Below, in pieces: positions 24,111 to 27,721 of a stretch of 27,721 nt of DNA (positions are counted from its first letter, which is position 1; the number at the start of each line of letters is the position of its first letter). The stretch is from Candidatus Heimdallarchaeota archaeon. Lineage in GTDB: Archaea > Asgardarchaeota > Heimdallarchaeia > Heimdallarchaeales > Kariarchaeaceae. The notes under the pieces are model-generated. The model searched no databases. It had not been told where the DNA came from and saw nothing but the letters and a program-made list of their open reading frames with translations. The stretch spans positions 1-27,721 of the forward strand of contig JAAFKL010000328.1 of assembly GCA_021399405.1 (NCBI GenBank), read 5' to 3'. The position numbers were made by a program, and so were the translations under genes.

Positions 24111-24375
24111 GTTGTTTTGAGCCCTCGGATTGCAAAATCCCTGATAATCAGGTCCTAGATTTTGAGAGTAGTCACTAGGTTGAGGTTAACCTACTCAAAT
24201 TACTGTTGATTAACCATTCATAAAAGAGTTACTTTAGTTCTACCTCATCATCAAACAATGAAAATTTCTACTTTGTATTTTTTAAAATTCAAATATTGTT
24301 TCTCAAATATTCTATTCTTTTTATTTGTAAATTTACGAAAATATTATTATTTTTGGTGATTTTATTTCGATTAGA

Positions 24376-25434
24376 ATGAATGATGTTTCAAATTTTGAAG
24401 AACAATTCTCTCAAGATACATCATACTTTGAAGATGATGAATTAAAGAGTTTGACAAAATTTGCACTTCGAATACAATTAGCAGCCACAGGAATTGCAAC
24501 CTCATTCATACTCCTGTTTGTACCAAATGTAGAAACAATAACTATTCTATCATTTCTTTTTGGGTTCTTATTCCCGACCGTATATGCTCTTAGTATTACT
24601 CTCACAATGATAATCGGTTGGGAACTATTGTTGACGATGGTAATCTCATTTTCAGGAATCACGTTTTTCTTCAAATTAGTCGCATGGTGTCTAATTACGT
24701 TACTAGGAAGCTTTGCTAGAAAGATAAAAATAACAAATGCTTATGAATTCGGATTCTTTGGATTTTTATCTGCATTACTTTTTGATTTTATTGTCACACT
24801 TTCAATCCCATTAGTTTTTATCACAGATGAAGGTAATTTTACTAATGTCCTAATCGCTGCATTAGTTTTTGGGATCCCATTCACCATCTCACACGTAATT
24901 TCAAACTCTCTCCTTTTTTCATTTTTCCCTAAAATTACAAAGGGAATATTACCAATTCTCAATGCAAGGTTTTCGCACATCCTAAAGATTCGGCGAAATC
25001 ATTTCGAGAATGGAAAAAGATTTGGTCTCGCAATGTTTGTTGTTTTTCTTCTGATGTTTGCAGTATTAGGTATTGGAACTTACAGATTTGTTGATGATAT
25101 GAACTCTGATGGAGAAAACATACTCATCACGATCCAATTGCATATTTCATATGGTGATGTAATGCCAGATAATCACTTCGAATTTGACGTGAATACCAGT
25201 CTATCAGTCCTAGAAGTTACGCAATCCAAGGTTAATCTATCAGTCAAATATTTCTATGGATTACCTTATGTCGAAGCAATTAATGGAGTCAAAGAGAACA
25301 ATGATTTATCTAACCATTTTTGGATTTTCTATATTGATAATGTAAAGTCTCTAACTCATGCGGGGACATCTTTAAGCAATATCAATGTGATTAATGGGAG
25401 TGTAATCCTGTGGAATTACGAATCGGCTAATTAA
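24376..25434 (+). CDS. Membrane protein: ECF S-component-like domain fused to an extracellular DUF4430-like domain
   Basis: A 352-residue protein. After a 25-residue acidic N-terminus there are about six membrane helices between residues 33 and 185 (for example ITILSFLFGFLFPTVYALSI and LIAALVFGIPFTISHVISNS), a plan like substrate-binding S-components of energy-coupling factor vitamin transporters. A further helix (216-234, LAMFVVFLLMFAVLGIGTY) leads to an outside domain (250-350) with TSLSVLEVT, YGLPYVEAINGVKEN, FWIFYIDN and INVINGSVILWNYE. These match the DUF4430/transcobalamin C-terminal-like pattern ('g.tvl.al......y...IngV......WmyyvN......a....v.dGd.i.w.y'). The fusion suggests capture and uptake of a cobalamin-like or other cofactor, but no ECF ATPase gene is in the window. 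Confidence 0.6.
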   Translation: MNDVSNFEEQFSQDTSYFEDDELKSLTKFALRIQLAATGIATSFILLFVPNVETITILSFLFGFLFPTVYALSITLTMIIGWELLLTMVISFSGITFFFKLVAWCLITLLGSFARKIKITNAYEFGFFGFLSALLFDFIVTLSIPLVFITDEGNFTNVLIAALVFGIPFTISHVISNSLLFSFFPKITKGILPILNARFSHILKIRRNHFENGKRFGLAMFVVFLLMFAVLGIGTYRFVDDMNSDGENILITIQLHISYGDVMPDNHFEFDVNTSLSVLEVTQSKVNLSVKYFYGLPYVEAINGVKENNDLSNHFWIFYIDNVKSLTHAGTSLSNINVINGSVILWNYESAN

Positions 25435-25492
25435 ACGCAATTAATTATAAATTTAGAAATTAATTAAATATTATTTGATGCAAACTATTGAT

Positions 25493-27721
25493 CTAATTAT
25501 CGATTTCATCTTCACTATCAAGGATTTTGTTCATAAGAACATCTAGATTAACAGCTTTTCCATGATCTGATTTTGCTGGATCGACATTGTCATCTCCGAA
25601 TTGGAATTGGATGATTGCGCCTGAAGAGTTTCTTACTGTTTTGTCATATTGGGAAGATAGATCTTGCATAGCATTAACTAATCGTCGTTGCATATAACCA
25701 CTGCTTGAGGTACGTACTGCTGTATCTACCAAACCCTCTCGTCCACCACATGCATGCATGAAGTATTCAATTGGACTTAATCCAGATCTGAATGATGAAT
25801 CAACAAATCCTTTACCATCTGCGGAAAGGTCTCCTTGTCTAAAATGAGGTAAAGTTCTGCCGGTATATCCTCTTTCTATTCGATTACCTCGAACTGATTG
25901 TTGACCTACACATGCACTCATTTGACCAAGATTCATATAACTTCCTCTTGCCCCAGTTCTAGCCATAATTACTGCTTCATTCTCCATTCCAATTAGTTCT
26001 GCAGAAATTGTTGCAGCTTCATCACGAGCTTGAGACAATACATTTTGAACTTCTGCTTCTAATGTATCCTTCAATGACTGCCCTGGAGCACGTTCAAGTT
26101 TCCCATCATGGAACATTTGAACAAGCTCATCTACACGATCCTTCTTTGCTTGTAACAAATCAGCGATCTTTTGACGACCCAAATCACTGACATCTACATC
26201 ATCTAGACCCATTGAGAAACCCCAACGAGTAATATATGCACTTAGCATTTTGGTTATTCCATCAAGAAATATTCTTGTTGCGACGGAGCCAAATTCTTTT
26301 AGAATTCGGTGTAATACACTGTTTGAGACTTCAGCACCAAAACCATCTTTGTCAATTATGCCTTTGAGTAACTTACCATCAACAATTTGTACAAACCCTT
26401 CATGAGGACATGTATTAACTGTACATTCTTCAGGGGTTTCACAGAATTTGTTTCTCATCACATAATTGAGTTTTGTAGGTAAAAGAGTACTAAAAAGAGC
26501 TTTTCCTGACCACATGGGTTCACCAGTTTCACTGAAATGATCTGGTTCAGGGAGGTTATCAACACCAGCTGCAGTTACAAGTTCGCTTGCAATTTCACGA
26601 GTTAACCAAGTTCCATGTTTTGTGAATAAATAGGCACCAGTGATAAAATCTTGAATTGCTCCAATTATTGGCCCTCCATATCTTGGAGTAGATATTTGTT
26701 CTTGAACTAACATCAAAATGTTAGCTTCAGCTCGAGATTCTTCTGATTGAGGAATGTGTAAATTCATCTCATCTCCATCAAAATCTGCGTTGTATGGCCT
26801 GCATACACATAGATTCAATCTGAAAGTCTTATAGGGCATGACTCGAACATGATGAGCCATTATACTCATTCTGTGTAGACTTGGTTGTCGATTGAATAAA
26901 ACAACATCACCATCTCGAAGATGTCTTTCTACAGTAAATCCAGGTCTTAATGAATCAGAAATCAAAGTTGGATCACGAACAAATCGCAAATCCACTCTTC
27001 GACCATCGTCACGAATAATATAATTCACTCCTGGATGACCTCGAGGACCTCGCATAACGAGCTCTTTCATTTCTTCTATATTCCATTCAGTCACTCTTTC
27101 TGGAACTGTAAGGATTTCAGCAATTTCTTTTGGTACTCCTACCTCGTTAATACTTAATAGAGGATCAGGACTAATTACAGTTCTTGCAGAGAAGTCAACA
27201 CGTTTACCAGATAAGTTGGATCTAAATCGTCCTTCCTTACCTTTTAATCGCTGTGTGATAGTTCTTAGAGCTCTACCACTCCTGTGTCTTGCTGGAGGAA
27301 TACCACTTACTTCATTATCAAAATAAGTTGTAACGTGATATTGGAGCAATTCCCATAAATCTTCAACTATAAGTTGTGGTGCTCCAGATTCTCGGTTATC
27401 TTGTAATCTTTGATTAATTCGGATGATATCTACTAATTTGTGTGTAAGATCATCTTCACTTCGCACACCAGAATCTAAGGTGATTGATGGTCTGACTGCT
27501 ACTGGTGGAACAGGTAGTACTTCAAGGATCATCCATTCTGGACGAGCATGTTTAGTATCTATTCCCAATAGAAGAGCATCATCGGCAGGAATTCTTTTCA
27601 ATTTATTTTGGACATCTAAAGCAGTTAATCTATCACTAACTTTGTTTCCATCTGCAGTTTCATATTCAACATAATATGTTGTAGGTTTTTCAAGTCTTAT
27701 TTTATTTTGAAATGCATCACA
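25493..27721 (-). CDS. rpoA1: DNA-directed RNA polymerase subunit A' (5' end beyond the window)
   Basis: The gene enters from the right edge: the frame is open to base 27721 and reads CDAFQNKIRLEKPTTYYVEY there, so the TTG at 27601 (LKRIPADDALLLGID) is internal and not the start. About 742 residues are visible, so roughly the first 130 are missing by comparison with the usual archaeal length. Key sites: the clamp/rudder region KGKEGRFRSNLSGKRVDFSA, RTVISPDPLLSINEVGVPKE, the catalytic Mg-binding loop YNADFDGDEMNLH, the zinc-site cysteines in CETPEECTVNTCPH, and the bridge-helix region CGGREGLVDTAVRTSSSGYM. It ends EDEIDN. It combines with RpoA'' to form the catalytic centre. Confidence 0.97.
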   Translation of the reverse strand, partial: CDAFQNKIRLEKPTTYYVEYETADGNKVSDRLTALDVQNKLKRIPADDALLLGIDTKHARPEWMILEVLPVPPVAVRPSITLDSGVRSEDDLTHKLVDIIRINQRLQDNRESGAPQLIVEDLWELLQYHVTTYFDNEVSGIPPARHRSGRALRTITQRLKGKEGRFRSNLSGKRVDFSARTVISPDPLLSINEVGVPKEIAEILTVPERVTEWNIEEMKELVMRGPRGHPGVNYIIRDDGRRVDLRFVRDPTLISDSLRPGFTVERHLRDGDVVLFNRQPSLHRMSIMAHHVRVMPYKTFRLNLCVCRPYNADFDGDEMNLHIPQSEESRAEANILMLVQEQISTPRYGGPIIGAIQDFITGAYLFTKHGTWLTREIASELVTAAGVDNLPEPDHFSETGEPMWSGKALFSTLLPTKLNYVMRNKFCETPEECTVNTCPHEGFVQIVDGKLLKGIIDKDGFGAEVSNSVLHRILKEFGSVATRIFLDGITKMLSAYITRWGFSMGLDDVDVSDLGRQKIADLLQAKKDRVDELVQMFHDGKLERAPGQSLKDTLEAEVQNVLSQARDEAATISAELIGMENEAVIMARTGARGSYMNLGQMSACVGQQSVRGNRIERGYTGRTLPHFRQGDLSADGKGFVDSSFRSGLSPIEYFMHACGGREGLVDTAVRTSSSGYMQRRLVNAMQDLSSQYDKTVRNSSGAIIQFQFGDDNVDPAKSDHGKAVNLDVLMNKILDSEDEIDN

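Overview
The window is AT-rich archaeal chromosome, most likely from an Asgard archaeon (Promethearchaeota); a Heimdallarchaeia-like lineage is my guess. The reasons are a split archaeal RNA polymerase large subunit (RpoA' and RpoA'' as separate genes), an archaeal-type uS12, a Ras-like GTPase, an ESCRT-I Vps23-like protein with a UEV domain and a C-terminal 'steadiness-box'-like segment, TATA-type promoters and several archaeal winged-helix and HTH_10 regulators.

Layout. 1-5250: end of a probable serine hydrolase, a zinc-ribbon remnant, then metabolic genes (SnoaL-like protein, HAD phosphatase, ICMT/PEMT-type membrane methyltransferase, threonine ammonia-lyase-type PLP enzyme), a winged-helix regulator, an almost gene-free gap and a four-helix membrane protein that appears frameshifted near its start. 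5386-8039: a Thr/Ser-rich surface protein coupled to a winged-helix regulator, and a DadA/ThiO-type flavin oxidase. 8113-13892: an all-helical protein divergent from a small GTPase, a free-standing beta-ketoacyl synthase, an EamA transporter and an HTH_10 regulator. 13919-15715: a zinc-type CDF exporter and an exported anchored protein.

15883-18429 is the most unusual part. An intact rps12 is followed on the same strand by a LAGLIDADG homing endonuclease, a ribbon-helix-helix-like protein, a putative TumA/TumE-type toxin-antitoxin pair and then a second copy of the last 25 codons and stop of rps12 (73 of 78 bases identical; four of five differences synonymous). This looks like a homing-endonuclease element that entered the 3' end of rps12, re-capped the gene with its own 3' cassette and left the displaced native end downstream. 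The layout parallels the endonuclease elements with C-terminal duplications known from fungal mitochondrial genes. I know of no archaeal ribosomal-protein example.

18674-27721: the expected polymerase/ribosomal order rpoA'-rpoA''-rps12 survives on the minus strand but is broken up by plus-strand genes: a membrane protein resembling an ECF S-component fused to a DUF4430-like domain between rpoA' and rpoA'', and two tandem TPR paralogues plus the Vps23-like gene between rpoA'' and rps12. The usual rpl30e, nusA and rps7 partners are not in the window.

All assignments come from reading motifs by eye; no database search was run.
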